From Ensifer sp. USDA 6670 (GTDB lineage: Bacteria > Pseudomonadota > Alphaproteobacteria > Rhizobiales > Rhizobiaceae), in contig ATWE01000014.1 in assembly GCA_000421085.1 (NCBI GenBank), positions 1-64,000 on the forward strand: 64,000 nt of DNA, written 5' to 3'. The notes under the pieces were generated by a model that saw only the letters and a program-made list of their open reading frames with translations, did no database searches and was not told the DNA's origin. Positions 38,827-46,658 of this stretch are shown here, one piece after another. The position numbers and the translations under genes are program-made. How positions within the stretch are numbered: position 1 is the stretch's first letter; every line of letters begins with the position of its first letter.

Positions 38827-40331
38827 CACGCGGCCTCGTAAGCGGCTTGGTATAGATTGTAGCGGGTGCGGTCCGCCCCCGTGAGCTCCCGGCTGACCGA
38901 TCCGCCGTTGAAGACGAGAATGCGGTTGGCGTTGCCGAGCAGCTCGGCATCCTCCGAAGAATAGAGGACGATGCCGAGCCCCTCCGCCGCCAGTTGCCGG
39001 ATCAGCGCGAAGAGGTCCGCCTTGGCCGACAGGTCGATGCCCTTCGTCGGATCGTCGAGCAGCAGCACGTCGGGGCGGTCGATCAGCCAGCGGGCGATGA
39101 TCACCTTCTGCTGGTTACCGCCCGAAAGCGAACCGATCGGGTGGAAGAGGCTCGCGAACTTGGTGTGCATGCTTTCCAGCGCCGGCGCCACCCTGTCGCG
39201 CAGCTTGCCCGGCCGAGCGATCAACAGCCGGTCGCGCAGATAGTGGATCGGCGTGACGTTCTCGATGATCGGCCTCCCGCTGATGACGCCGTCGCGGCTG
39301 CGGTCGCCGGAGACATAGGCGCAGCCGCGCCGGATCGCATCACGCGGGTTCGCAGCGTCGAAGCGGCTGTCGCCGATCAGGATTTCGCCCGAGGCGATGG
39401 AACCGGCGCCGAAGATGGCTCTGAGCACCGCCGATTGGCCCTGGCCGTGCAGCCCGCCGAAGCCGAGAATCTCGCCGCGGCCAACCTCGAAACTCACATT
39501 GCGGAAACCGCGGCCGGAAAGATCGCGCACAGTCAGCGCGGCGCCTCCCTTCCCCTCCACCACCGCCGGCACTGACGATTGCGATGCCGGCATGTCGCCG
39601 GCACCGCCGACCATCAGCCGGATCACGGCCGCGGGGTCTGTGTCGTCCAGGTTGAGCGTGGTGATGGTCTCGCCGTCGCGAATGATGGTGACGCGGTCGC
39701 CGATCGCCTTGATCTCGTCCATGCGGTGCGAAATGAAGATGATGCCGCGCCCGCGACGTTTGAGATCGCGCAGGATTTCGAAGAAGCGCTCCACCTGGGC
39801 TCGGTCGAGCGCCGAGGTCGGCTCGTCGAAGATGAGGAGCGGCGCCTCGCTGGCCAGCGCCTTCATGATCTCGACGAGCTGACGCTGGTCGGGGCGCAGG
39901 TTGCCGACGAGTGTGTCGGCGGAAAACCCTTCGCCGCAGACGCCGTCGAAAAGGCCGATATAGCGAGCCGCGCGCTGCCGAAGCTCCGAGCGATCGATGA
40001 AGACCCGCGATTTGACCGGCAGCTTGCCAAGCGAGATGTTCTCCTCGACCGAACGGCGCGCGGCGAGGCTGAGTTCCTGATAGAAGATGCCGATGCCGTG
40101 GGCTCGCGCCGAGCGCGGGCCGCTTATCGTCACCGGCTGGTCGTCGACGAGGATCTTGCCGCCATCGGGCCGCACGCTGCCCGCAATGATCTTGCAGAGG
40201 GTGCTTTTTCCCGAGCCGTTGGAACCCATCAGGACATGGACCTCGCCGGCCATGAGCTCAAGGTCGCCGCGGCGGAGCGCCAGGGTCGCGCCGTAAGCCT
40301 TGCTCACGCCGCTCAGTTTCAACTTCGACAT
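38826..40331 (-). CDS. Sugar ABC transporter double ATPase (RbsA/XylG class)
   Basis: A protein of 501 aa with two ATPase domains. The first has Walker A GSNGSGKS, a degenerate signature LVGNLRPDQRQLVEI and Walker B LLIFDEPTSALD. The second has a variant Walker A (FGGLHGQGQSAVLR), as is typical of RbsA-class second halves, then LSGGNQQKVIIARWL and LLLDDPTKGID. The second site is probably weak or inactive, as in RbsA. It drives the two permeases downstream. It is separated from the binding-protein gene by 169 bp containing a stem-loop. Confidence 0.88.
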   Translation of the reverse strand: MSKLKLSGVSKAYGATLALRRGDLELMAGEVHVLMGSNGSGKSTLCKIIAGSVRPDGGKILVDDQPVTISGPRSARAHGIGIFYQELSLAARRSVEENISLGKLPVKSRVFIDRSELRQRAARYIGLFDGVCGEGFSADTLVGNLRPDQRQLVEIMKALASEAPLLIFDEPTSALDRAQVERFFEILRDLKRRGRGIIFISHRMDEIKAIGDRVTIIRDGETITTLNLDDTDPAAVIRLMVGGAGDMPASQSSVPAVVEGKGGAALTVRDLSGRGFRNVSFEVGRGEILGFGGLHGQGQSAVLRAIFGAGSIASGEILIGDSRFDAANPRDAIRRGCAYVSGDRSRDGVISGRPIIENVTPIHYLRDRLLIARPGKLRDRVAPALESMHTKFASLFHPIGSLSGGNQQKVIIARWLIDRPDVLLLDDPTKGIDLSAKADLFALIRQLAAEGLGIVLYSSEDAELLGNANRILVFNGGSVSRELTGADRTRYNLYQAAYEAA

Positions 40332-40455
40332 GGAAACTCGTCCGTTCGCTTCGGTTTGGCGGGCGCCGGCCGGAATCGGCTACTGTATGTTTCCTCAAAT
40401 CCTGGCGGATTTAGGGATAGAACATGCAGCAAGAAAAAGTGCTGCCGGGAGAATG

Positions 40456-40477
40456 CGCGCCCAAAGGGACGCGCAAT
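40456..40477 (-). terminator. Stem-loop between binding-protein gene and ATPase gene
   Basis: TGCGCG-CCC-AAA-GGG-A-CGCGCA folds into a nearly perfect 9-bp stem about 24 bp past the binding-protein stop. Without a T-run it probably reduces but does not end read-through into the ATPase gene. Confidence 0.5.
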
Positions 40478-40500
40478 GCCTTAGCGCGCTGCCGAAAGGC

Positions 40501-41523
40501 TCACTTGAACAGCGCTTCCGCCTCTTCGATCGAAAGCGAGCTCGTATAGGAATAATAGCCGGGCTTGCCCTCGAGCTGCTTTGCGGCTTCCGCCACGTTC
40601 TTCGAGTCGATGAAGGGGATCGGCAGGTAGAGCGCGTTGCCGTATTGTCCGGCCTTTGCCGGCTCCTTCAGTTCCTTGCCCTGCAGCATCAGGACGGCGA
40701 CGTTGAGGGCACTCGCCATGACGCCGGGCGGATTCACGGTCGCTCCCGAGTTCAGTTTTTCCTTGATCCAGAGGTCGATGAAGTCCTTGCGGATTTCGCC
40801 GGTCGCCGCGATCTGGCCCGCCTTGCCGGCGTCCATGATCGATTTCCAGGCGCCGGCCGCCATGCCGTCCTGCACCAGCACGCCGTTGATGTCGGGATAG
40901 GTGGCAAGGATGTTCTGCATCGCCTGTTGGCCCTGCGCCTGGTCCCAGTTGGCGTTGACCTCGTTGACGACCTGGATGTCCGGATGATCCTTGAAGACGC
41001 TCTTGTAGCCGGCGACGCGCATCTCGTTTGCGGGATGGCCGGCGACGCCGTTGATCGCAACCACCTTGCCCTTGCCGCCGAGCGTTTCGGCGAGCCACTT
41101 GGCGCCCGCGGCACCCCAGGCGGTCTGGTCGATGCCGACATAGATGGCATCGGGCGAAGAGACTTCCGCATCGGTGGCGATCACCAGGATGCCGGCTTCC
41201 TTCGCCTGGGCGAAGATCGGATCGAAGGCGGTCGGGCTGTTGGGGTTGACGATGATGGCGTTCACCCCCTCCGCGATGAAGTTGCGGATATGCGCGATCT
41301 GCCCGGGCACGTCGACATTGGCGCTCTGCACGGAGACCTCGACGTCGACGCCTTTTTCCTTCCATTCCGCAGCCGCGGCCTTCGCCTCGTCGATCATCTG
41401 GGTACGCCACTCGCTGCCGACCCAACCGTTGGAGAGACCGATTTTAAAGGTCTCGGCGTGCGCGGATGCCGACAGGACGATGGACGCGACCGTGCCCAGC
41501 GCAAATGCGATAAATTTCTTCAT
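40501..41523 (-). CDS. Sugar ABC transporter periplasmic binding protein
   Basis: A protein of 340 aa. A signal peptide (MKKFIAFALGTVASIVLSASAHA, cut before ETF) precedes a family 4/RbsB-like fold: FKIGLSNGWVGSEWRTQMIDE, AIIVNPNSPTAFDPIFAQAKEAGILVIATDAE, VLVQDGMAAGAWKSIMDAG. The NxxSPxxF and ATDAE stretches line a pentose- or hexose-type binding pocket. GGGAGG precedes the ATG. It is the first gene of a six-gene operon (to 34580) and sits 40 bp from a LacI-type operator. The sugar cannot be named from sequence alone. Confidence 0.87.
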   Translation of the reverse strand: MKKFIAFALGTVASIVLSASAHAETFKIGLSNGWVGSEWRTQMIDEAKAAAAEWKEKGVDVEVSVQSANVDVPGQIAHIRNFIAEGVNAIIVNPNSPTAFDPIFAQAKEAGILVIATDAEVSSPDAIYVGIDQTAWGAAGAKWLAETLGGKGKVVAINGVAGHPANEMRVAGYKSVFKDHPDIQVVNEVNANWDQAQGQQAMQNILATYPDINGVLVQDGMAAGAWKSIMDAGKAGQIAATGEIRKDFIDLWIKEKLNSGATVNPPGVMASALNVAVLMLQGKELKEPAKAGQYGNALYLPIPFIDSKNVAEAAKQLEGKPGYYSYTSSLSIEEAEALFK

Positions 41524-41563
41524 AAGATCCTCCCAAATCTTGCCGGCACATGAAGCCAGAAAA

Positions 41564-41577
41564 TGTAATCGATTTCA
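41564..41577 (-). promoter_or_regulatory. Candidate LacI-family operator
   Basis: TGTAATCGATTTCA is a near-perfect palindrome around the central CG, with the TGAAA-TCG-ATTNCA form typical of LacI-family operators. It lies 41 bp upstream of the binding-protein start codon. The LacI gene of the same operon is the obvious partner. Confidence 0.6.
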
Positions 41578-41659
41578 ATGACAGTTTCGGTGATGGCGCG
41601 GGAGGAGGTTCACTACAGGGCCGCGCCTCTATCAGACACGCAAAGGCCGCTGTAGCGCT

Positions 41660-42808
41660 TTAATCTGCTGCATGTTTTTGCCAGGTCTCGATCACGCGGA
41701 CGAAATGCGTCAGCCATGCATTCGTCTGGTGGCCGTCCAGCGCACGATGGTCGATCGTCAGCGACACATAGGCCATCGGGCGTATCTGGATCGTGTCGGC
41801 GCCGTCCACCTCGCGGACGATTACCCGCTTGTCGAGCTTGCCCACGCCGAGGATCGCCGATTGCGGCTGATTGATGATAATCGGCGCCGCGAGCAGCGAT
41901 CCGGAGACGCCATGATTGGAAATGGTGAAGGTGCCGCCCGTCACGTCCGCGCGCGAGAGCGCGTTCGAACGCGCACGCGTCGTCAGGTCCTGCAGCCGGG
42001 CCGCAATCTCGCCAAGCGACAGGTCCTGCGCCCGATGGAGAACCGGCACGACCAGGCCCTTGTCCCCGAGAGAAATACCTATGCCGATATTGATGTCGTC
42101 GAATGTTTCGAGCGCATCCTCGTGCCAGCGGCTGTTGACCTCGGGGACCGCGCGCATCGCCGCCACGCAGGCCGAAACCACATAGGCCGTATAGGAGAGC
42201 TTTGTGCCGTCGGCCGCAAGCTTCTTCCCATGCTCGTCCCGATGGCGCATCACCGCCGAGAAATCGGCCTCGAACACCGCCGTCACATGCGGCGCCGTCG
42301 TGACGGAGTTGAGCATATGTTCGGCGATCGCGGCGCGCATGCCGCTATGCGGTATCCTGCGCGACTTGGGTGCGGATCCCCTGTCGCCAGCCTCGGCCGC
42401 GACCGAAGCAGGGCCTTCCTGCCGCGCCGTAAACGCCCTGTCCATGTCGGCGCGCGTGACGCGGCCACCCCGGCCGGTGCCGGTGACGGTGGCCGGATCC
42501 AGGCCATATTCTTCCGCTGCATGCCGCACGGCCGGCGAGTAGTGCGGCGCATGTCCCGCCTCGGCAGCCTCGCTGCCGATCCGGCCGAGAACGGCGCCGG
42601 GCGTGGCATCGTCGCCATTTCGCATCAGGATTTCCGCGAGCACCCCGTCGGCAGGCGCCGACACCTCCTGGGTCACCTTGTCGGTCTCGAGCTCGACCAG
42701 CGGATCGCCCGATTTGACCGGGTCGCCGATCTTCCTTAGCCAGTTGCGGACGACCGCTTTGGTCCCTTCCTGCTCCAGAGGAGCCTGGATGTCGATGAGG
42801 TCGCCCAT
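41660..42808 (-). CDS. 2-oxoacid dehydrogenase E2 (dihydrolipoyl acyltransferase)
   Basis: A protein of 382 aa. Domain order is one lipoyl domain (1-75) with the lipoylated Lys44 in ETDKVTQEV, a peripheral-subunit-binding domain (about 90-122, YSPAVRHAAEEYGLD and GTGRGGRVTRADM), and the catalytic acetyltransferase domain ending with IDHRALDGHQTNAWL (His and Asp catalytic). It moves the acyl group from E1 to CoA. It follows the fused E1 gene by two bases. No E3 (lipoamide dehydrogenase) is present nearby, so the complex probably borrows one. Branched-chain or acetoin-type substrates are both possible. Confidence 0.85.
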   Translation of the reverse strand: MGDLIDIQAPLEQEGTKAVVRNWLRKIGDPVKSGDPLVELETDKVTQEVSAPADGVLAEILMRNGDDATPGAVLGRIGSEAAEAGHAPHYSPAVRHAAEEYGLDPATVTGTGRGGRVTRADMDRAFTARQEGPASVAAEAGDRGSAPKSRRIPHSGMRAAIAEHMLNSVTTAPHVTAVFEADFSAVMRHRDEHGKKLAADGTKLSYTAYVVSACVAAMRAVPEVNSRWHEDALETFDDINIGIGISLGDKGLVVPVLHRAQDLSLGEIAARLQDLTTRARSNALSRADVTGGTFTISNHGVSGSLLAAPIIINQPQSAILGVGKLDKRVIVREVDGADTIQIRPMAYVSLTIDHRALDGHQTNAWLTHFVRVIETWQKHAAD

Positions 42809-42810
42809 TC

Positions 42811-44889
42811 TCAGAACTCCAGAAGGTCTGTGATCTTCCGGCGTATGCGTTCCGTCGAAGGAACCGCCCAGTCGAGCAGGACGGGATTATGGGGGCTTGG
42901 AATATCCGGCATGGTGAGGCGTGAGATCGGCGCGTCGAGATCGATAAAGGCTTCGTCGGCGACGGCTGCGGCAATCTCCGCGCCGAAACCCGCCGTTGCG
43001 AGGTCCTCGTGGACGATGAGGCACCGGCGGGTGCGGCGCACGGAGGCGATGACCGCTTTCCTGTCCCAGGGCATCAGGGTTCTGAGGTCGATCACGTCGG
43101 CGGAGATTCCCTCTGCCGCCTCTTCGCAACGCGGCACCATGGCGCCCCAGGTGACGATGGTGATGTCGCGGCCTTCGCGTGTGAATTTCGCCTTGCCGAA
43201 AGAAAGGGCGAAGGCATCGCCGGGATAGGGCCGCCGCGCCCAGGAATGGTCGAGCATGGCACGGTGCTCGAAGAAGATCACCGGATCGTTGCCGCGCAAG
43301 GCGGTGCGCAGGAGCCCGACGGCGTCCTCGGCATTGGAGGGAACGGCGATCTTCCAGCCGGGCTGGTGGACGAAGGCGACCTCGTTCGTCTGGCTGTGCC
43401 ACGGATCGCCGCATTTGAAGAATCCCCCGGCCATCCGCACGACGATCGGCGCGGCGAAACGGTTGCTGGTCCGCCAGCGGATCGTGCCGCAATCGTTGAG
43501 CTGCTCGATCGCGGGTTCGGCATATTTGCGAAACTGGATTTCCGGCACCGGCACGAGGCCCGCGAGCGCCATGCCGACCGCCCGGCCGATAATGCCCTCC
43601 TCCGAGAGCGACGTGTCGAAGACGCGGGCAGTACCGTATTTCTCCTGCAGCCCGAGGGTCACGGCATGAACTCCGCCCTTCGGGCCGATATCCTCGCCGA
43701 AGAGGACGACCCGCTCGTTCACCGACATCTCGTGATCGAGCGTGCGGCGGATCGCCGTCACCATGTTGATCCTCTGGCCGTCGTCCGTCGCGGTCTCCGT
43801 CGTTTCCGGCGGACGGTAGCCGGCAGGGTGCTGTCCGCCCATGACCTGCATCTGGCCTTCGAAGAAGACATGGCTGGTGACGGTTTCAGGGTCGGCGACC
43901 GGCCGGGATTCGGCCTCGACGCGCGCCCGTTCGGCGGCAGCCTTCGCGTCTCGCGCAGCTTCGTTCCATTCCTCGGCGCTCAACAGGGCGGGGACGAGAT
44001 AGTCCCTCAGCCGCGGCAGCGGATCATGTGCCCATTCGCTCCTGACGAGCTCCTCGCTCTTGTAGGCTTGAGTATCCTGGAAGCTGTGCCCTTCGAGGCG
44101 GGGCACCTCGAGCCTGAGCAGCACCGGCATCCGTCCTTCGCGCACCAGTTCCACGGCGCCTTTCGTCAGCCGGGCGGCCTCTTCCGGATCAGAGCCATCG
44201 CCGTCGAGGACGGTCAAGTTTTTCCAGCCGGCGAGATTGCCGGCAATATTGCCTTCGGGTGTCTGGAAGCTCGAGGGAACGGAGATGCCGAAGCCGTTGT
44301 CTTCGATATAGAAGAGCAGCGGCAGGCCCTGCGTCGTCGCGATCGTCAGAGCGGACCAGAAGCCGTTGGAGGCAACGGAACCGTCACCGCCCAGCACAAC
44401 GGCAATATCCTTCTGATATTCCTCTTTTCCGAGAACTTCGCTGAAATAGGTGATCGCCTGCGCCCAGCCGGCCGTCGGCGTGTACTGGGTGCCGACCCCT
44501 CCGCACATCGGCAGGGCCGAGGCGCCGTGCGTGTTGGGATAGTTGAAGACGACACCGATGTCCCGGCCGTCGGAATATCCGCCAGCGCGCCCCATCGCCG
44601 AGCCGAGCGCATCCGCCGGATCGACACCGAGCGCGAGCAGCAGCGGGCGCGAGCGATAATAGCCGCATGCCGCGTCGTGCCTGCCAGTGAGGTGAAGCCC
44701 GAGGAGAATCTGTGCCATGTCATGGCCGCGTGCCGAGAACTGGTAGAGAACCTTCTTCTCAGGGACGAGGCGCTGCTCCTCCATCTCGTCGAGCGCGCGC
44801 GACAGGAGCAGAAGTTGCACGACCTTCTTCCAGTCGATGCTCTCGTCCGGTGCGTTGCGCCGGTCCTTTTTGAGTGCGGCCTGAGCCAT
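42811..44889 (-). CDS. 2-oxoacid dehydrogenase E1, alpha and beta subunits fused
   Basis: A protein of 692 aa. The alpha part (1-340) has the thiamine-diphosphate motif GDGS (168-171) through EDNGFGIS, and the beta part (from about 375) has VVLFGEDIGPKGGV, FDTSLSEEGIIGRAVGMAL and GTIRWRTSNRFAAPIVVRM. In most complexes these are two proteins; here they are one chain joined by a linker rich in Ala/Glu. It decarboxylates a 2-oxoacid and passes the acyl group to E2. GGAGGAG precedes the ATG at 44889. It is divergent from an Lrp-type regulator with a shared inverted repeat. Branched-chain 2-oxoacids are the best guess because Lrp proteins often govern such operons. Confidence 0.82.
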   Translation of the reverse strand: MAQAALKKDRRNAPDESIDWKKVVQLLLLSRALDEMEEQRLVPEKKVLYQFSARGHDMAQILLGLHLTGRHDAACGYYRSRPLLLALGVDPADALGSAMGRAGGYSDGRDIGVVFNYPNTHGASALPMCGGVGTQYTPTAGWAQAITYFSEVLGKEEYQKDIAVVLGGDGSVASNGFWSALTIATTQGLPLLFYIEDNGFGISVPSSFQTPEGNIAGNLAGWKNLTVLDGDGSDPEEAARLTKGAVELVREGRMPVLLRLEVPRLEGHSFQDTQAYKSEELVRSEWAHDPLPRLRDYLVPALLSAEEWNEAARDAKAAAERARVEAESRPVADPETVTSHVFFEGQMQVMGGQHPAGYRPPETTETATDDGQRINMVTAIRRTLDHEMSVNERVVLFGEDIGPKGGVHAVTLGLQEKYGTARVFDTSLSEEGIIGRAVGMALAGLVPVPEIQFRKYAEPAIEQLNDCGTIRWRTSNRFAAPIVVRMAGGFFKCGDPWHSQTNEVAFVHQPGWKIAVPSNAEDAVGLLRTALRGNDPVIFFEHRAMLDHSWARRPYPGDAFALSFGKAKFTREGRDITIVTWGAMVPRCEEAAEGISADVIDLRTLMPWDRKAVIASVRRTRRCLIVHEDLATAGFGAEIAAAVADEAFIDLDAPISRLTMPDIPSPHNPVLLDWAVPSTERIRRKITDLLEF

Positions 44890-44940
44890 CAGAGTCTCCT
44901 CCAGTCCTCCGAGATCAAGACTACGCCGCTCGACGCGCAA

Positions 44941-44988
44941 AACGGTTTCAATCTGATCCTTTTTTGGCTAGGGTTTGATGAAACCGTT
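44941..44988. promoter_or_regulatory. Inverted repeat between E1 gene and lrp-like gene
   Basis: AACGGTTTCA (44941-44950) and TGAAACCGTT (44979-44988) form a perfect 10-bp inverted repeat, with a further GGTTTCG copy at about 44991. The centres lie 38 bp apart, close to an integral number of helical turns. It sits in the 116-bp gap between the divergent genes and is a likely Lrp-family binding array. Confidence 0.55.
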
Positions 44989-45005
44989 TCGGTTTCGAGG
45001 GATTT

Positions 45006-45476
45006 ATGATGAATTCATTCAATCTCGATGCGATCGACCGAAAGATTCTAGGAATCCTCCAGGACCGGGGCGACATCAGCCATGCAGCCTTAGCGGAGGC
45101 GGTCGGCGCCTCGCCGGCGTCCTGCTGGCGGCGCATCAAGGCGCTCGAGACGGCGGGGGTGCTGGTTAAGACCGTGAGCTTGGTCAATCCCGACCTGGTC
45201 GGACGCGGTTTGAACGTCTTCTGCCAGGTGCGAATGAAGTCCCATGATCCGGTTGCGCGCCGAAATTTCGAACGCTTCGTGGAAAGCCACGAGGAAGTTC
45301 TCGAATGCTATTCCATGTCGGGCGACTGGGATTACCTGCTACGGGTTCTCGTTGCCGATGTCGCCGACTACGAGCGCTTGCTGATGCGCGGCATCCTCAC
45401 CCACGAGGCAGTGGCGAACTCGTCGTCTCACTTCGCCTTGAAGAGTGTCAAATACTCCACCGCCGTTCCCGTCTAG
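45006..45476 (+). CDS. Lrp/AsnC-family transcriptional regulator
   Basis: A protein of 156 aa. The N-terminal helix-turn-helix is LDAIDRKILGILQDRGDISHAALAEAVGASPASCWRRIKALE. The RAM ligand-binding domain has NVFCQVRMKSHDPVARRNFERFVESHEEVLECYSMSGDWDYLLRVLV. The pattern resembles BkdR-type regulators of branched-chain 2-oxoacid dehydrogenases. It is divergent from the fused E1 and E2 genes and probably activates them when branched-chain amino acids are available. Confidence 0.85.
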   Translation: MMNSFNLDAIDRKILGILQDRGDISHAALAEAVGASPASCWRRIKALETAGVLVKTVSLVNPDLVGRGLNVFCQVRMKSHDPVARRNFERFVESHEEVLECYSMSGDWDYLLRVLVADVADYERLLMRGILTHEAVANSSSHFALKSVKYSTAVPV

Positions 45477-46005
45477 ATCTTTGAAGCTACGCACTTTTCC
45501 TGGAATTGCCCTAGGACCTTAGTCCGATGCTTCCGGCCATAGGTCCTAAGACCGTTGCGTGCCAGGTTCCCGTCACCTATGCCGGTGGTTGCGCGTTCAC
45601 GGGATAACGGAAAAGCCCCAACTGCCGCCCGGGCGCGCGAGGGTCGCAGAGCGACGCCGCCCCAGCCCCATCTGCATCGCTCTGCGACCCTCGCCTTGAG
45701 CATTCCCGCTCTTCTCCCATCTACGGCGCCGAACGTCCCCTCACACGTCGCGATTTTCTCGGAACCATCCGCCGGGCGAGACGTTAGACGCGGTCGCTTT
45801 TGCCCGAAGCGACTGAAAGCGTAAGAGGGTCGACTCGTCATTCCCTCCCCCTCACCGAAGAGTCGACCGACAGGCGGCGCCCTTTCTCCTCCCTCGGGGG
45901 CGCCGCCATCGCTTCTTCGAAAAACGGGTCATGGATGCACCCGTTGCCGTCGCCGGCTCCTCGTGCTCAAGTGCATCCTTCGACTATTACCCAGGGAGCC
46001 CTGCC
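45477..46005. other. Gene-free, hairpin-rich intergenic region
   Basis: No coding region is supported across these 529 bp. At least five inverted repeats lie in a row: TAGGACCT/AGGTCCTA (45512-45548), a perfect 17-bp repeat CGAGGGTCGCAGAGCGA (45638-45654 with 45677-45693), GTCGCTT/AAGCGAC (45793-45813), GGTCGACTC/GAGTCGACC (45828-45868) and GGCGGCGCCC/GGGCGCCGCC (45873-45907). The first could end the lrp-like gene. The rest resemble a structured RNA locus or a repeat remnant. The start of the hydrolase gene follows. Confidence 0.5.
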
Positions 46006-46572
46006 ATGACGACAGTGATCCTCTTCCATTCGGTCTACGGCCTGCGCCCGTTCGAGCGTGGCGTCGCCGAGCGCCTGACCGTGGCAGGCCACGAGGTGTT
46101 CACGCCCGACCTCTACGAAGGCCGGGTCGCTTCCTCGATCGAGGAGGGCTTTGCCCTGAAGGAAGAGATCGGCTGGAGCACACTTTGCGAGCGCGCCGAG
46201 CGAGCGGTCACGGATCTGCCTGCCGATGCGGTTCTCGGCGGGTTTTCGATGGGCGCTGCTGTCGCCGCCAGCCTCTGGCCGAAGCGGCCCGAGACGGCCG
46301 GGATTCTCTTTTTGCACAGCATCGCCGGAATTCCGGCAAATGCACGACGCGGGCTGCCGGTGCAGGTCCATCTCGCCGATCCGGATATCTTCGAGCCTGC
46401 AGACGAGGTCGCCGCCTGGCGTGCTGATGCCGAACGGACACCGGTGGCACTGGAAGTCTTCACCTATCCCGGCGCCGGGCATCTCTATACCGACGCCACA
46501 CTTTCCGACTACGACTCCGAAGCCGCCCGGCTCACCTGGGGCCGCGTCGAACGTTGCCTCGCCGCGCTTTGA
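46006..46572 (+). CDS. Dienelactone hydrolase family protein
   Basis: A cytoplasmic alpha/beta hydrolase of 188 aa. It begins MTTVILFHSVYGLRPFERGVAERL. The nucleophile lies in AVLGGFSMGAAVAASLW (a Ser, where classical dienelactone hydrolases have Cys), followed by VQVHLADPDIFEP with the Asp and by YPGAGHLYTD with the His. AGGGAG precedes the ATG at 46006. It is shorter than most members (about 230 aa). The substrate is unknown. The gene is isolated between a hairpin-rich region and a RIME-like repeat. Confidence 0.8.
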   Translation: MTTVILFHSVYGLRPFERGVAERLTVAGHEVFTPDLYEGRVASSIEEGFALKEEIGWSTLCERAERAVTDLPADAVLGGFSMGAAVAASLWPKRPETAGILFLHSIAGIPANARRGLPVQVHLADPDIFEPADEVAAWRADAERTPVALEVFTYPGAGHLYTDATLSDYDSEAARLTWGRVERCLAAL

Positions 46573-46590
46573 GCGAACGCTCGATGTCTG

Positions 46591-46643
46591 TCCCTCATCC
46601 CGCTGCCGCGACCTTCTCCCCGCAGGCGGAGAGAAGGGGCAAT
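46591..46643. repeat. Partial RIME-like repeat
   Basis: TCCCTCATCC, a spacer, then CCTTCTC (46612-46618) and GAGAAGG (46631-46637) with GGCAAT at the end. This closely matches the first half of the repeat at 11576-11695. It lies between the convergent dienelactone hydrolase and oxoprolinase genes and could also act as a terminator. Confidence 0.7.
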
Positions 46644-46658
46644 CCGTGAAGCTTGACG

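Noticed and set aside
45555..45824. Small plus-strand frame in the hairpin-rich gap
   Set aside because: No ribosome site and Arg/Pro-rich composition caused by the inverted repeats.
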